Positions 34,375 to 43,152 of a DNA stretch of 64,000 nt are shown in pieces. Every line of letters begins with the position of its first letter. Position 1 is the first letter of the stretch. This DNA comes from Sandaracinus amylolyticus (lineage in GTDB: Bacteria > Myxococcota_A > Polyangia > Polyangiales > Sandaracinaceae). The stretch covers positions 5,518,001-5,582,000 of the forward strand of contig NZ_CP011125.1 in assembly GCF_000737325.1 (NCBI RefSeq), in the 5' to 3' direction. The position numbers were made by a program, and so were the translations under genes. Under the pieces are notes generated by a model. That model had not been told where the DNA came from. It made no database searches and saw only the letters and a list, made by a program, of their open reading frames with translations.

Positions 34375-35685
34375 ATGCGTCGGATCACGACGGCGCTCGC
34401 GGCGCTCCTCGCGCTCCTGTTCGGGAGCGCGGGCACGGCGAGCGCGACCCCACAGGACCTCTTCGGGCTCGGCGCGCGCACCCAGGGGCTCGCGCTCACC
34501 GGCGTCTCGTACGCCGAGGACTACGAGGCGACGTTCGCGAACCCGGCCGGGCTCGGTCGCGCGCGTCGCCGCGGCATCCACGTCGGGCTCTCGGCGGGCG
34601 CGTACGACCTGCACATCGACGACGAGCGGTTCCCGATCGACGCCGCGCGCGGGATGACGATCGGCGCGACGCTGCCCCTGCCCTTCCACGACGTGCTGCA
34701 GGACCGGCTCGTGCTCGGGCTCGGCGTGTACACGCCGCAGCAGGTGCTGCTCCGCGGCAACGTGCGCTTCCCCGACGTGCCGCAGTGGCCGGTGATCGAG
34801 CGCGCGCAGTCGCTCGGCATCGTGATCGGGCTCGGCATCGATCTGCACTCGACGGTGCTCGAGGGGCTGCGGCTCGGCATCGGCGTGTCGGCGATCGCCG
34901 ACGTGATCGGCGAGCTCGACGTGCGGCTCGACGAGACCGCGTCGTTCTCGTCGACGGTCGAGACGCAGCTGCTCGCGACCTTCGCGCCGCTCGTCGGCGC
35001 CTCGTACGACGTCGGCGAGTGGTCGTTCGGGCTCGTCTACCGGCACGAGCTGCGCGCGAAGATGGACCTCGAGATCCGCACCGCGGATCTGCCGGTCACG
35101 CTCCCGGTGCTGACGGTCGGCGGCATCGTGCAGTACGACCCGGGACAGCTCGCGGGCGAGGTCTCGTGGCGGCCCGATCCCGGGCTGCGCGTCATCGCGA
35201 ACCTCACGTGGCGCATGTGGAGCCAGTACCCGGGCGCGCAGACCGCGACGAGCCTCTCGTCGCTCTCGGCGCCCGATCCCGAGTTCTCCGACACGGTGTC
35301 GCCGCGCCTCGCGGTCGAGGGCACGCTGCGCGATCGCCGCGCGACGCTGCACCTGCGCGGCGGCTACGCGCTCGAGCTGAGCCCCGCGCCGGATGCGCGC
35401 CTCGCGCCGCGCCGCAACCCCGATGGCTCCGCCGTGATGAACGACGCGGTGCCGGTGCGTTATCTCGACGGCGATCGCCACGTCGTCACCGCAGGCCTCG
35501 GGCTCACGTGGGACCTCTCGGCGCGCGAGCGGGTCCGCTTCGATCTCTTCGGTCAGGCGCACTTCGTCGTCGACCGCGTGCATCAGATCCTGCGGACCGG
35601 CGCGATGGAGGCGCCGGAGGGCATGGGGATGCGCACGGGCGGCGTGATCCTGGTGGGTGGATGGACCATCGCGTTGGAATTCTGA
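34375..35685 (+). CDS. FadL/OMPP1-like outer-membrane channel protein
   Basis: The protein has 436 residues. A cleavable signal peptide (MRRITTALAALLALLFGSAGTASA) is followed directly by TPQDLFGLGARTQGLALTGVSYAEDYEATFANPAGLGRA. This is the N-terminal hatch pattern of the FadL/TodX family ('R..G.A.T......A...NPAGL'), which carries hydrophobic compounds across the outer membrane. The rest is alternating amphipathic strands ending in Phe (WTIALEF), the outer-membrane barrel end signal. It is first in a three-gene operon and overlaps the next gene by 25 bases. Confidence 0.82.
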   Translation: MRRITTALAALLALLFGSAGTASATPQDLFGLGARTQGLALTGVSYAEDYEATFANPAGLGRARRRGIHVGLSAGAYDLHIDDERFPIDAARGMTIGATLPLPFHDVLQDRLVLGLGVYTPQQVLLRGNVRFPDVPQWPVIERAQSLGIVIGLGIDLHSTVLEGLRLGIGVSAIADVIGELDVRLDETASFSSTVETQLLATFAPLVGASYDVGEWSFGLVYRHELRAKMDLEIRTADLPVTLPVLTVGGIVQYDPGQLAGEVSWRPDPGLRVIANLTWRMWSQYPGAQTATSLSSLSAPDPEFSDTVSPRLAVEGTLRDRRATLHLRGGYALELSPAPDARLAPRRNPDGSAVMNDAVPVRYLDGDRHVVTAGLGLTWDLSARERVRFDLFGQAHFVVDRVHQILRTGAMEAPEGMGMRTGGVILVGGWTIALEF

Positions 35686-37031
35686 CCGCGGTCATTCTCG
35701 CGGCGGCGATCCCATCGCGCGCGCTCGCGCAGCCGATGGACACGTACGGCATGACGTCGCGCTCGATCGCGCTCGGCGGCGCGGTCACCGCGGACGTCGC
35801 GGACATCAGCGCGAACTACTACAACCCCGCGGGCCTCGTGCGCGGCGAGCACGTGCGCGTCGGCATCGGCTGGCTCGGTGTGCACCACGAGCTCGGGATC
35901 GACGACCACGACAGCAACGTCGACTCGGTGCACGGCCTCACCGCGGGCCTCGTGGTCCCCGGCAACATCGACGGCTTCCGCTTCGCGTTCGGCGTCGGCG
36001 TGCACCTCAACGACGAGCGCATCTCGCGCACGCGATCGCTGCCGCGGAGCCGCCCGCGCTGGGAGTTCTACGACAACCGGCCGCACCGCACGTACCTCGC
36101 GACGCACCTCGCGGTCCGTCCGGTGGACTGGCTGCTGATCGGCGGCGGCATCTCGTTCCTCTCGTACGCGCGCAACGAGCTCTCGATCCGCGGCGACATC
36201 GACGTGCTGCGGCCGGACGTCGGCTCGCGCGTCGAGCACGAGGTGTCGGCGGATCTCACGACGATCCGGTACCCGCAGGTCGGTATCCAGATCGTCCCGA
36301 TGCCCGAGCTCAGCTTCGGCATCGTCTACCGCGGCGAGTTCGCGCTCTCGAACGAGCTGATCGCGGAGGTCGGATCGCCGGGCGAGACGAGCAGCACGCG
36401 GCTGCTCGTCGGTGACGTGAGCATCCCCGGGTACTTCCATCTCGTCAGCGAGTCGGTGAACGCGTTCGTGCCGCAGCAGATCTCGCTCGCGGGCAGCTGG
36501 ACGCCGATCCCCGAGCTGCGCATCTCGGCGGAGCTCACGTGGGTGAACTGGTCGGCGTACGTCAGCCCGATCGGGCGCGCGGACATCCTCCTCTCGATCC
36601 GCGTCCCGCCCGAGCTGCAGGACACGATCTTCGTGCCGGACATGATCAGCGGCTCGACGCCGGTCGCCGCGAGCTTCTCGGACCGCTTCGTGCCGCGCAT
36701 CGGCGTCGAGGGCATCGCAGCGCGCGAGCACGGGCTCGAGGTCACGGTGCGCGGCGGCGCGTTCTACGAGGCGAGCCCGGTGCCCGAGCAGCGCGGCGTC
36801 TCGAACCTCGTCGACACCGATCGCCTCGCGCTCTCGCTCGGCAGCGGGCTGCGGCTCGATCAGCTGCGCCCGCTGATCGACGGATGGATCGCGTTCGACC
36901 TCCACCTGCAGTGGTCGATCCTGCCGGAGCGAACGACGCGGAAGTCGAGCCCGGTGGACCCGGTGGGCGACTGGCGCGCGGGCGGCTGGTTCTTCTCGGG
37001 AGGCCTCTCGATGGAGATCGCGTTCCGATGA
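35661..37031 (+). CDS. Second FadL/OMPP1-like outer-membrane protein
   Basis: The protein has 456 residues. The signal peptide (VGILTAVILAAAIPSRALAQ) is followed by the same family opening: YGMTSRSIALGGAVTADVADISANYYNPAGLVRG. Beta-strand periodicity runs through the whole protein, which ends LSMEIAFR. It is a paralogue of the gene before it, with low direct identity. The ATG at 35661 lies inside the 3' end of the upstream gene (25-base overlap), and the stop overlaps the ATG of the lipoprotein gene (ATGA). The pair may form related channels for different hydrophobic substrates. Confidence 0.82.
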   Translation: MDHRVGILTAVILAAAIPSRALAQPMDTYGMTSRSIALGGAVTADVADISANYYNPAGLVRGEHVRVGIGWLGVHHELGIDDHDSNVDSVHGLTAGLVVPGNIDGFRFAFGVGVHLNDERISRTRSLPRSRPRWEFYDNRPHRTYLATHLAVRPVDWLLIGGGISFLSYARNELSIRGDIDVLRPDVGSRVEHEVSADLTTIRYPQVGIQIVPMPELSFGIVYRGEFALSNELIAEVGSPGETSSTRLLVGDVSIPGYFHLVSESVNAFVPQQISLAGSWTPIPELRISAELTWVNWSAYVSPIGRADILLSIRVPPELQDTIFVPDMISGSTPVAASFSDRFVPRIGVEGIAAREHGLEVTVRGGAFYEASPVPEQRGVSNLVDTDRLALSLGSGLRLDQLRPLIDGWIAFDLHLQWSILPERTTRKSSPVDPVGDWRAGGWFFSGGLSMEIAFR

Positions 37032-38164
37032 GACGTGTCCGGAGCATCGCGCTGGTTCTCGCGCTCGGGGCGTCGAGCGCGTGCAGCACGCTCGGGAGTG
37101 CGCCGGGGCAGCCCGAAGGGCTGCCGCACGGAGGCACCGGGCCGTTCCGGCTCGCGCAGGCCGAGGAGGTCGATGTGCCGCCGACGCCGCCGGGATCGAC
37201 GCTCTTCGAGCGCACGCGGGCGGTCGAGAACGGCATGGTCGCCGAGGGCTTCCTGTTCTATGCCGGCGCGGATCCGCTCGAGATCGAGATGCCGGATGCC
37301 GGCATGCCCGACGATGCCGGCGCGATCGACGACGCCGGCACGATCGACGATGCGGGGACCGACGCGGGCACGGCGGACGCAGGGCCGCCGCCGCCGGAGG
37401 GCCCGCTCGAGATCGACTGGAGCGTGTTCGAGCCGCGCGTGATCGTCCGCAGCGCGCCGCGTGACGAGGGCCTCGGGTTCGACGCCGGGAGCGAGGTCCT
37501 CGCCGCGACGCACGAGTGGGAAGGCGGGTTCGTGCGCGATCCCTGGGCCGTGGCGCTCGAGGACAGCCGCGCCCTGCTCTACTACGCCGCCGAAGGCGGC
37601 ATCGGCGTCGCGCAGGCCGCGTCGATCGACGGGTCGTTCGTCAAGGTCGGCACCGCGCCGGTGATCGCCGGTGACGTGCGACGCCCGACGGTGATCGAGA
37701 CGCGCGGCACCGAGGCCGAGCACGCGTTCCTCATGTACTTCGAGCGCGACGGCACGTTGGTCGGTGCGTCGTCGGGCGACGGGCTCGCGTGGGTCGAGAT
37801 CGGCACGCTCGATCTCCCCGCGCTCGCGGCCCGCGACTCGCGCGATGCGGAGGAGATCGCGATCGGCGGCCCGGGCGTCGTCGCGGCGCGCACCGAGGCG
37901 GGCCGTGCGGTCATCCGGCTCTACTACGAGTCGCGGCGCTCCGACGGTCAGGTGCTGATCACGATGGCCGGCAGCTTCGACGGCGTGACGTTCGAGCCGC
38001 TGCGCATCCCGGTCGTGCAGGATCGCGCGCTGCGCTGGCCTGCGCCGCGACAGATCGATCCGCGCGTCACCCTGCTCTACATGCAGGGCGAGCGCGGCGG
38101 ACGCGGCGCCGAACGCGGCGCGCTGCTCGTCGGGATCGCGCCCGCGGGCGTGACGCTGCCCTGA
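37028..38164 (+). CDS. Predicted lipoprotein with beta-propeller-like repeats
   Basis: The protein has 378 residues. MRRVRSIALVLALGASSAC gives a lipobox (Cys19). An Asp/Ala/Gly/Met low-complexity linker covers about 90-125. The C-terminal 250 residues have recurring strand motifs such as FVRDPWAVALEDSRALLYYAAEGGIGVAQAASIDG, AFLMYFERDGTLVGASSGDGLAWVEI and IRLYYESRRSDGQVLITMAGSFDG, similar to five-bladed propeller (GH43/68-like) folds. Catalytic residues cannot be assigned, so an enzymatic role is uncertain. It is translationally coupled to the second FadL-like gene and may be its outer-membrane partner. Confidence 0.7.
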   Translation: MRRVRSIALVLALGASSACSTLGSAPGQPEGLPHGGTGPFRLAQAEEVDVPPTPPGSTLFERTRAVENGMVAEGFLFYAGADPLEIEMPDAGMPDDAGAIDDAGTIDDAGTDAGTADAGPPPPEGPLEIDWSVFEPRVIVRSAPRDEGLGFDAGSEVLAATHEWEGGFVRDPWAVALEDSRALLYYAAEGGIGVAQAASIDGSFVKVGTAPVIAGDVRRPTVIETRGTEAEHAFLMYFERDGTLVGASSGDGLAWVEIGTLDLPALAARDSRDAEEIAIGGPGVVAARTEAGRAVIRLYYESRRSDGQVLITMAGSFDGVTFEPLRIPVVQDRALRWPAPRQIDPRVTLLYMQGERGGRGAERGALLVGIAPAGVTLP

Positions 38165-38233
38165 TCGTTCGCGCGCGGCGACACACACGCGCGAAGCACT
38201 CGTCAGGGATCGAGCGGGCCGAGCGCGGAGTGA

Positions 38234-38268
38234 GCGCGAGAGCACGACGCGCGGTCGTGCTCTCGCGC
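38234..38268. terminator. Bidirectional hairpin between convergent genes
   Basis: A perfect 15-bp stem (GCGCGAGAGCACGAC with GTCGTGCTCTCGCGC) encloses a 5-nt loop GCGCG. It lies between the stop at 38164 and the convergent stop at 38274. It is very stable and symmetric and should block read-through both ways despite having no T-run. Confidence 0.6.
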
Positions 38269-38273
38269 GCGGC

Positions 38274-38936
38274 TCAGATGTCGAACGCGTAGCCGACCGC
38301 CAGCCCGACGTAGGTGCGCGTCGGCTGGAACGTCGTCGTGCCGCACGCGCCGACGATCTCGCCGTCGATGCGCTCCTCGCACGCGCTCGGGCCCGTGAGC
38401 GCGTGCTCCACGCCGAAGAGCAGGCGCGCGTAGATGCCGAGATCGAAGCGCCACTCGAGCGACAGCGACGCGTCGACGAAGCCCGCGAACTCCCAGATCT
38501 GGTGCTGCACTCCGTCGCGCGTGTGCACCTCGTCGCCCGGCACGTTGTGCCCGGGGACCGCGCTCTCCCACGTGAGGGGCCCGCCTGCGAAGCCGACGCG
38601 CAGCCCGAGCGCGCCGTTCGCGTGCGGCAGCACCAGGCGCGCGCCGCCCGCGACGCGACCGCCGTCGCGGCTCACGCCGCCGCCCACGTCGAGCGCGAGG
38701 TGGCGGATCGGCGAGATCACGATCGCGCCACCGAACACGCCGTAGGGCGTGTCGAGACCGCCGATCAGCTCGACGGCGATCATGCGATCCCAGATGTCGC
38801 GGGTCGCGGCCGCGGGCTCGGACGAGACCTCGGGATCGGGCTCGTCGGCGCGCGCGATCGCGCTTGGAAGGATCGCGAGAGCGAGGGCGAGACAGGCGAC
38901 GCGGAGATCGATCCGCGAAGGAGCAGAGAGATTCAT
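38274..38936 (-). CDS. Small outer-membrane beta-barrel-like protein
   Basis: The protein has 220 residues. The signal peptide (LRVACLALALAILPSAIARAD) is cleaved before an acidic stretch. The mature protein shows alternating hydrophobic strands: IAVELIGGLDTPYGVFGGAIVI, LALDVGGGVSRDGGRVAGGARLVL and LEWRFDLGIYARLLFGVEHAL. It ends GLAVGYAFDI, compatible with an 8-stranded barrel. Two Cys (SACEER...GACGT) could pair in an external loop. I do not recognise a specific family. ATG 38936 was chosen over an upstream frame start because the signal peptide starts there. Confidence 0.65.
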   Translation of the reverse strand: MNLSAPSRIDLRVACLALALAILPSAIARADEPDPEVSSEPAAATRDIWDRMIAVELIGGLDTPYGVFGGAIVISPIRHLALDVGGGVSRDGGRVAGGARLVLPHANGALGLRVGFAGGPLTWESAVPGHNVPGDEVHTRDGVQHQIWEFAGFVDASLSLEWRFDLGIYARLLFGVEHALTGPSACEERIDGEIVGACGTTTFQPTRTYVGLAVGYAFDI

Positions 38937-39070
38937 GCGATGACCATCCGCGTTGCTTCGGGAGCGATGGTGATAGGTCGACTTCGCGGCGCGAAGCAAG
39001 CCCGAAGGGTTCGCGGACGCACGGTCCGAGCGCTGGCGCCGCGCTGCGTCACGCGTCAAGAACGAAGCCG

Positions 39071-40165
39071 ATGAGCCGCCGCAGCCTGCCGCTCGCGCCG
39101 TCCGGCGAATCGCGCATCGCGGTCGCCGAGCAGGCGCCGCGGAGGCCCGAGGGCTGGGGCGAGCAGGGCATCGCGCTCACGGACGCGCACGGTCGGCGCA
39201 TCACCTACCTGCGCGCATCGATCACCGACCGCTGCAACATGGCGTGCGTCTACTGCATGCCCCCGGGCGGCGAGGACGAGCACGCGATGCGCAGCGACGT
39301 GCTCGCGTTCGAGGAGCTCGTCGCGATCACCCGCGCGCTCGCGACCGGGGGCGTGCGCCGCGTGAGGCTCACGGGCGGGGAGCCGCTCGCGAGACGGGAC
39401 GTGGTCCGTCTCGTCGCGATGCTGCGCGCGGGCACGCCGATCGAAGCGCTCGCGATGACGACGAACGGCGCGCGCCTCACGACGCTCGCGCGCCCGCTGC
39501 GCGAGGCGGGCCTCGACGAGGTGAACGTGTCGATCGACAGCCTCGATCGTGATCGCTTCCGCGCGATCACGCGCGGCGGGGATCTCGACGAGGTGCTCGC
39601 CGGCGTGCACGCAGCGCTCGACGCGGGAATGGTCGTGAAGATCAACTGCGTCGCGCTCGGCGGGCTCAACGACGACGAGCTCGGCGCGATCGTCGACTGG
39701 GCGTGGTCGATCGGCATCGTGCCGCGCTTCATCGAGCTGATGCCGATCGGCGAGGCCGCCGCGCTGCCGCGCGAGCGGTTCGTCGCGGCGCGCGAGATCG
39801 TCTCGCGGCTCGGGGCGCGCGTGGCGCCCGACGCGAGCGCGACGAAGCCCGACGGCAAGGGCCCCGCGCGGTACCTGGCGGCGGCCGACGGATCGGGGCG
39901 CGAGGTCGGCTTCATCACCGCGGTGAGCGACGAGTTCTGCGGTGGATGCAACCGAGTGCGGATCACGAGCCGCGGCGAGCTGCGCGCGTGCCTGGCGTCG
40001 CGCCGCGCGGTGTCGCTGCGTGATCTCGTGCGCGAGGGCGCGAGCGATCTCGACGTGCTGTGGGCGACCGCGTGGTCGCTCGGCGTGAAGGACACCGGGC
40101 ACCACTTCGCCGACGTGCATGCGGACGAGCACGAGCGCGTCGGCATGAGCCTGATCGGCGGCTGA
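39071..40165 (+). CDS. moaA: GTP 3',8-cyclase MoaA (molybdenum cofactor biosynthesis)
   Basis: The 364-residue radical-SAM enzyme makes 3',8-cyclo-GTP, the first step to molybdopterin. The N-terminal cluster is CNMACVYC (Cys55, Cys59, Cys62). The substrate-side second cluster is CGGCNRVRITSRGELRAC (Cys290, Cys293, Cys307). The protein ends in the GG tail (SLIGG) that active MoaA needs. The N-terminus has about 35 extra residues before the usual start. No other moa gene is nearby, so the pathway is scattered. The start at 39071 is the first ATG after the divergent promoter region; the frame is open further upstream but without family similarity. Confidence 0.94.
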   Translation: MSRRSLPLAPSGESRIAVAEQAPRRPEGWGEQGIALTDAHGRRITYLRASITDRCNMACVYCMPPGGEDEHAMRSDVLAFEELVAITRALATGGVRRVRLTGGEPLARRDVVRLVAMLRAGTPIEALAMTTNGARLTTLARPLREAGLDEVNVSIDSLDRDRFRAITRGGDLDEVLAGVHAALDAGMVVKINCVALGGLNDDELGAIVDWAWSIGIVPRFIELMPIGEAAALPRERFVAAREIVSRLGARVAPDASATKPDGKGPARYLAAADGSGREVGFITAVSDEFCGGCNRVRITSRGELRACLASRRAVSLRDLVREGASDLDVLWATAWSLGVKDTGHHFADVHADEHERVGMSLIGG

Positions 40166-40166
40166 C

Positions 40167-40210
40167 GCGCAGCGCGTGCGCGTGCCTCGCGCATCGTTTG
40201 CGCGCTGCGC
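40167..40210 (+). terminator. Inverted repeat downstream of moaA
   Basis: GCGCAGCGCG (40167-40176) pairs perfectly with CGCGCTGCGC (40201-40210) across a 24-nt loop. It begins directly after the moaA stop. There is no T-run, so its role as a terminator is uncertain. Confidence 0.35.
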
Positions 40211-40291
40211 GCGCGCTGGCCCGGAATTCCCACGTGGCACGTGCGCTGCTCAGCGCGTCGTCGGCTTCACACGATCCGAGGGAGCACGACG

Positions 40292-40486
40292 ATGACGACC
40301 GCCGCCGCCCGCACTGCCACGCCTGCCGTCGAGATCCGCGCCGAGCGCGCCACGAAGGAGCTCGCCCGGCCCGCGCTGCCGAACCCGCACGACACGCTCG
40401 GCGCGTGGGTGCTCACCGCGATGGTGGCCGGGTTCTTCGCGACGATCGCGCTCGTCTTCTGGTTGGCTCGCACCATCCACGTCTGA
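40292..40486 (+). CDS. Small tail-anchored membrane protein (64 residues)
   Basis: It starts ATG 40292 with a GGGAG ribosome-binding site about 8 bases upstream, a leadered gene unlike many neighbours. Residues 1-38 are hydrophilic (TTAAARTATPAVEIRAERATKELARP). Residues 40-60 form one hydrophobic helix (LGAWVLTAMVAGFFATIALVFWL), and the protein ends ARTIHV. The form resembles small membrane subunits or regulators, but the function is unknown. Confidence 0.55.
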   Translation: MTTAAARTATPAVEIRAERATKELARPALPNPHDTLGAWVLTAMVAGFFATIALVFWLARTIHV

Positions 40487-40513
40487 TCGCGGGCGCGCCG
40501 GCGCGATGCCTCG

Positions 40514-40519
40514 TAGGCT
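40514..40519 (+). promoter_or_regulatory. -10-like hexamer TAGGCT before the 112-residue gene
   Basis: TAGGCT lies 6 nt before ATG 40526. It supports the start and a leaderless message. Confidence 0.4.
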
Positions 40520-40525
40520 TGGGGC

Positions 40526-40864
40526 ATGCGACCGGCGCCGCCGATCTCGCTCGCCGACCACCGGGCCCAGCGCCTCGTCGCGCGGCTTCTCGCCGTGCAG
40601 GAGGATCTCGAGGCCGCCGCGGTGCACCCCGAGAAGGCCGATGCGCTCTTCGACGAGCTCGAGCGCGTGCTCGAGGAGCTCGGGCGCAACGCGCAGCACG
40701 TGAAGAGCGCGCGGCTCCGCGGTGCGATCCAGCGCGCGTGCGACGCGCACGATCGCTGGTGGGGCGCGGTGTCGACCAGCGCGGAGCGCGCGGCGGTGCT
40801 GCGGTATCTGCGCAGCATCGACGCGCTCGCGCGCGCGGCGGCGAAGGTCACGCCGCGCCGCTGA
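40526..40864 (+). CDS. Small helical hypothetical protein (112 residues)
   Basis: The protein is almost entirely alpha-helical by pattern: LADHRAQRLVARLLAVQEDLEAAAVHPEKADALFDELERVLEELGRN and then DAHDRWWGAVSTSAERAAVLRYLRSIDALARAAAKV. There is no signal peptide or membrane segment, and no family is recognised. The -10-like hexamer 6 nt upstream favours it being real. The antisense frame is also open, so confidence is moderate. It converges on pbpC with a 20-bp gap. Confidence 0.5.
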   Translation: MRPAPPISLADHRAQRLVARLLAVQEDLEAAAVHPEKADALFDELERVLEELGRNAQHVKSARLRGAIQRACDAHDRWWGAVSTSAERAAVLRYLRSIDALARAAAKVTPRR

Positions 40865-40884
40865 TCATTCGACGGTGTCGCTGA

Positions 40885-43152
40885 TCACTCGACGGTGATG
40901 CGCGCTTCGTCGCTGCGGAGCCCCCGGGCACGCGCGACGAAGCGATGCTCGCCAGGGCGCAGCGGCCACGTGGGCTCGCGCCAGACCGCGCCGTCGATCT
41001 CCCACTCGACGTCGTCGGCGAGCGCGCCCGCGATGGTCGCGCGCAGCGGGATGCGGGTCTCGCCACGGCGTGGATCGGCGAGCATTCGCGCGCCCGCGCG
41101 CGGATGAACGACCACCGGCGCCGTCACGAGCGTGGAGCCCTCGCTCGTTCGGACGCGGACGTCGGCGGGACGCACGCGCGCGATCCACTCGGCGTAGCGC
41201 GGCGGGAGCAGGAGCGCGCCGTCCTCCGCGTGCGCATCGCAGGTGCGCGTGGGCGTGGTGCCCGCGGTGAAGCGCTCGGTCACGACGGCGTGGCACCGCG
41301 CGCCCGCGAGGAGCCCGGTGTGCGCGCAGATCGACGCGTGCTGGAGCGCGACGTCCTCGCGCACGCTCGTCTCGACCGTCGCGCCGAGCGACGCGACGCG
41401 CGCGTGCGCGGCCGCGAAGAGACGCGCCGCGACCGGAGCCGCGCCTTCGAAGCCCGACACCGCGCGCGTGGCGCCGCCGTCGGGATCGCCGAGCCACACG
41501 AGCACGGTCACGCGATCGTCGAACACGGCGGCCCACGCGTCGCGGAAGCCCGTCGAGGTGCCGGTCTTCAGCGCGATCTCGAGGCCCTCCGACTCGACGT
41601 GCAGATCGGAGCCGAACGCCTGCGCGCGGGCGCGGCCGTCGGCGAGGATGTCGCGCACGATCGCGGCTGCGTCCGCGGGCATGACCTCGGTGCCCTCTTC
41701 GATCGCACCGGGGACGCAGCGCAGCGGGACGCGCGTGCCGCCACGCGCGAGCGCCACGTACGCCTCCGCGAGCTCGACCGCGCGCACGTCGACACCGCCG
41801 AGCACCGCCGCCGCGCCCACCTCCTCGACGCTCGGCACGTCACGCACGCCGAGCGCCTCGAGCCGCGCGAGCACGCGATCGGGGCCCACGCGCCGCGCGG
41901 CATCGAGCGCCGCGAGGTTGAGCGACGACGAGAGCGCGACCCGCGCGCGCACCGGGCCGCGCTCGGTCCCGTCGTAGTCGCGCGGCGCGTAGAGCACGCC
42001 GGCGCGTCCGGTCATCGGCGTCGCGACGTCGTCGAGCACGCTCGCCGCGGTGCCGCCGCGCTCGAAGAGCAAGCCGTAGACGAACGGCTTCAGGGTCGAG
42101 CCGGGCTGACGCGGCGCGCGCAGGAGATCGAGCGCTCCGCCGGGCGCGTCGTGGCCGCGGCGCGCCGCGCCGACGTAGGCGAGCACCTCGCCGCTCGCGT
42201 TCGCGATCACGATCGCGGCGCCGTTCTCCACGCCGCGCGGGGCGAGCTCGCGCACCCGGGCCTCGAGCAGCTGCTCCGCACGATCCTGGAGCGCGAGATC
42301 GAGCGACGTGCGCAGCGATCCTCCGCGCGCGATCAGCGCGCCGCGCGCGCGCTCGCGCTGCACGACGTCGACGAACCGCGCAGCGCGCCAGGGCCGCGGT
42401 GGCGTCGGCACGACCCGCACTTCGTCGGCGCGCGCAGCCGCGATCTCCTCGGCGCTCCGCAGCCCGAGCGCCTCGAGCCGCGAGAGCACGAGCGCGCGGC
42501 GTCGCATCGCGCGCGGCAGATGACGGCGCGGCTCGGTCGCGCTCGGCGCCTGCGGGATCCCCGCGAGCAGCGCCGCCTCGGACAGCGTGAGCTCCGACGC
42601 CGAGTGCCCGAAGTACGCCTGGCTCGCGCGCTCCACGCCCTCGATGCCGTTCCCGTAAGGCAGACGGTTCAGGTACTGCTCGAGGATCTCGTCCTTCGAG
42701 AACGTGCGCTCGAGCGCGAGCGCCCGCGCGATCTCGACGCCCTTCGACGCGACGCCGTGCGGCCTTCCGTACACGAGCTTCACGAGCTGCTGCGTGATCG
42801 TCGACGCGCCGCTCCAGCGGTAGCCAGGCACGAAGTTGAAGACGAGCGCGCGGAACGTGCCCCGCACGTCGACGCCCTCGTGCTCCCAGAAGCGCTGATC
42901 CTCGACGGCGACGACCGCGTCGATCAGGTCGCGCGACATCGACGCGAGCGGGACCCAGCGGCGATCGGACGCGCCGCTGCGCGCGAAGCGCAGCGGCGCG
43001 CCGTGACGATCCGCGATCTCGACCGAGTCCTCGTAGTGCAGGAAGCGCGAGGTCTCGATCAGCGGATCGGGCAGTCCGATCCACGCGGCGAGCGCGAGCC
43101 CGACGGCGAGCGCGAGCCCACGCCGCGCGATGCGCCACCGTGCTGCCTTCAT
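40885..43152 (-). CDS. pbpC: Penicillin-binding protein 1C (bifunctional glycosyltransferase/transpeptidase)
   Basis: The 755-residue protein has an N-terminal membrane anchor (GLALAVGLALAAWIGL). The GT51 glycosyltransferase domain has catalytic Glu84 in VEDQRFWEH and GASTITQQLVK. The transpeptidase domain has Ser352 in GSTLKPF, SSSLN and KTGTS (Lys529). The C-terminal PBP1C-specific beta domain (about 670-755) is present (PLRPGEHRFVARARGLRSDEARI). PbpC polymerises glycan strands in the periplasm. The ATG overlaps the stop of the alpha-2-macroglobulin gene (ATGA). In many proteobacteria pbpC is coupled to such a gene, where the macroglobulin is thought to protect the repair machinery from proteases. 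Confidence 0.95.
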   Translation of the reverse strand: MKAARWRIARRGLALAVGLALAAWIGLPDPLIETSRFLHYEDSVEIADRHGAPLRFARSGASDRRWVPLASMSRDLIDAVVAVEDQRFWEHEGVDVRGTFRALVFNFVPGYRWSGASTITQQLVKLVYGRPHGVASKGVEIARALALERTFSKDEILEQYLNRLPYGNGIEGVERASQAYFGHSASELTLSEAALLAGIPQAPSATEPRRHLPRAMRRRALVLSRLEALGLRSAEEIAAARADEVRVVPTPPRPWRAARFVDVVQRERARGALIARGGSLRTSLDLALQDRAEQLLEARVRELAPRGVENGAAIVIANASGEVLAYVGAARRGHDAPGGALDLLRAPRQPGSTLKPFVYGLLFERGGTAASVLDDVATPMTGRAGVLYAPRDYDGTERGPVRARVALSSSLNLAALDAARRVGPDRVLARLEALGVRDVPSVEEVGAAAVLGGVDVRAVELAEAYVALARGGTRVPLRCVPGAIEEGTEVMPADAAAIVRDILADGRARAQAFGSDLHVESEGLEIALKTGTSTGFRDAWAAVFDDRVTVLVWLGDPDGGATRAVSGFEGAAPVAARLFAAAHARVASLGATVETSVREDVALQHASICAHTGLLAGARCHAVVTERFTAGTTPTRTCDAHAEDGALLLPPRYAEWIARVRPADVRVRTSEGSTLVTAPVVVHPRAGARMLADPRRGETRIPLRATIAGALADDVEWEIDGAVWREPTWPLRPGEHRFVARARGLRSDEARITVE

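Noticed and set aside
38864-39070. An upstream start for moaA within its open frame
   Set aside because: The extra residues are Arg-rich, overlap the divergent gene's signal-peptide region and have no family similarity.
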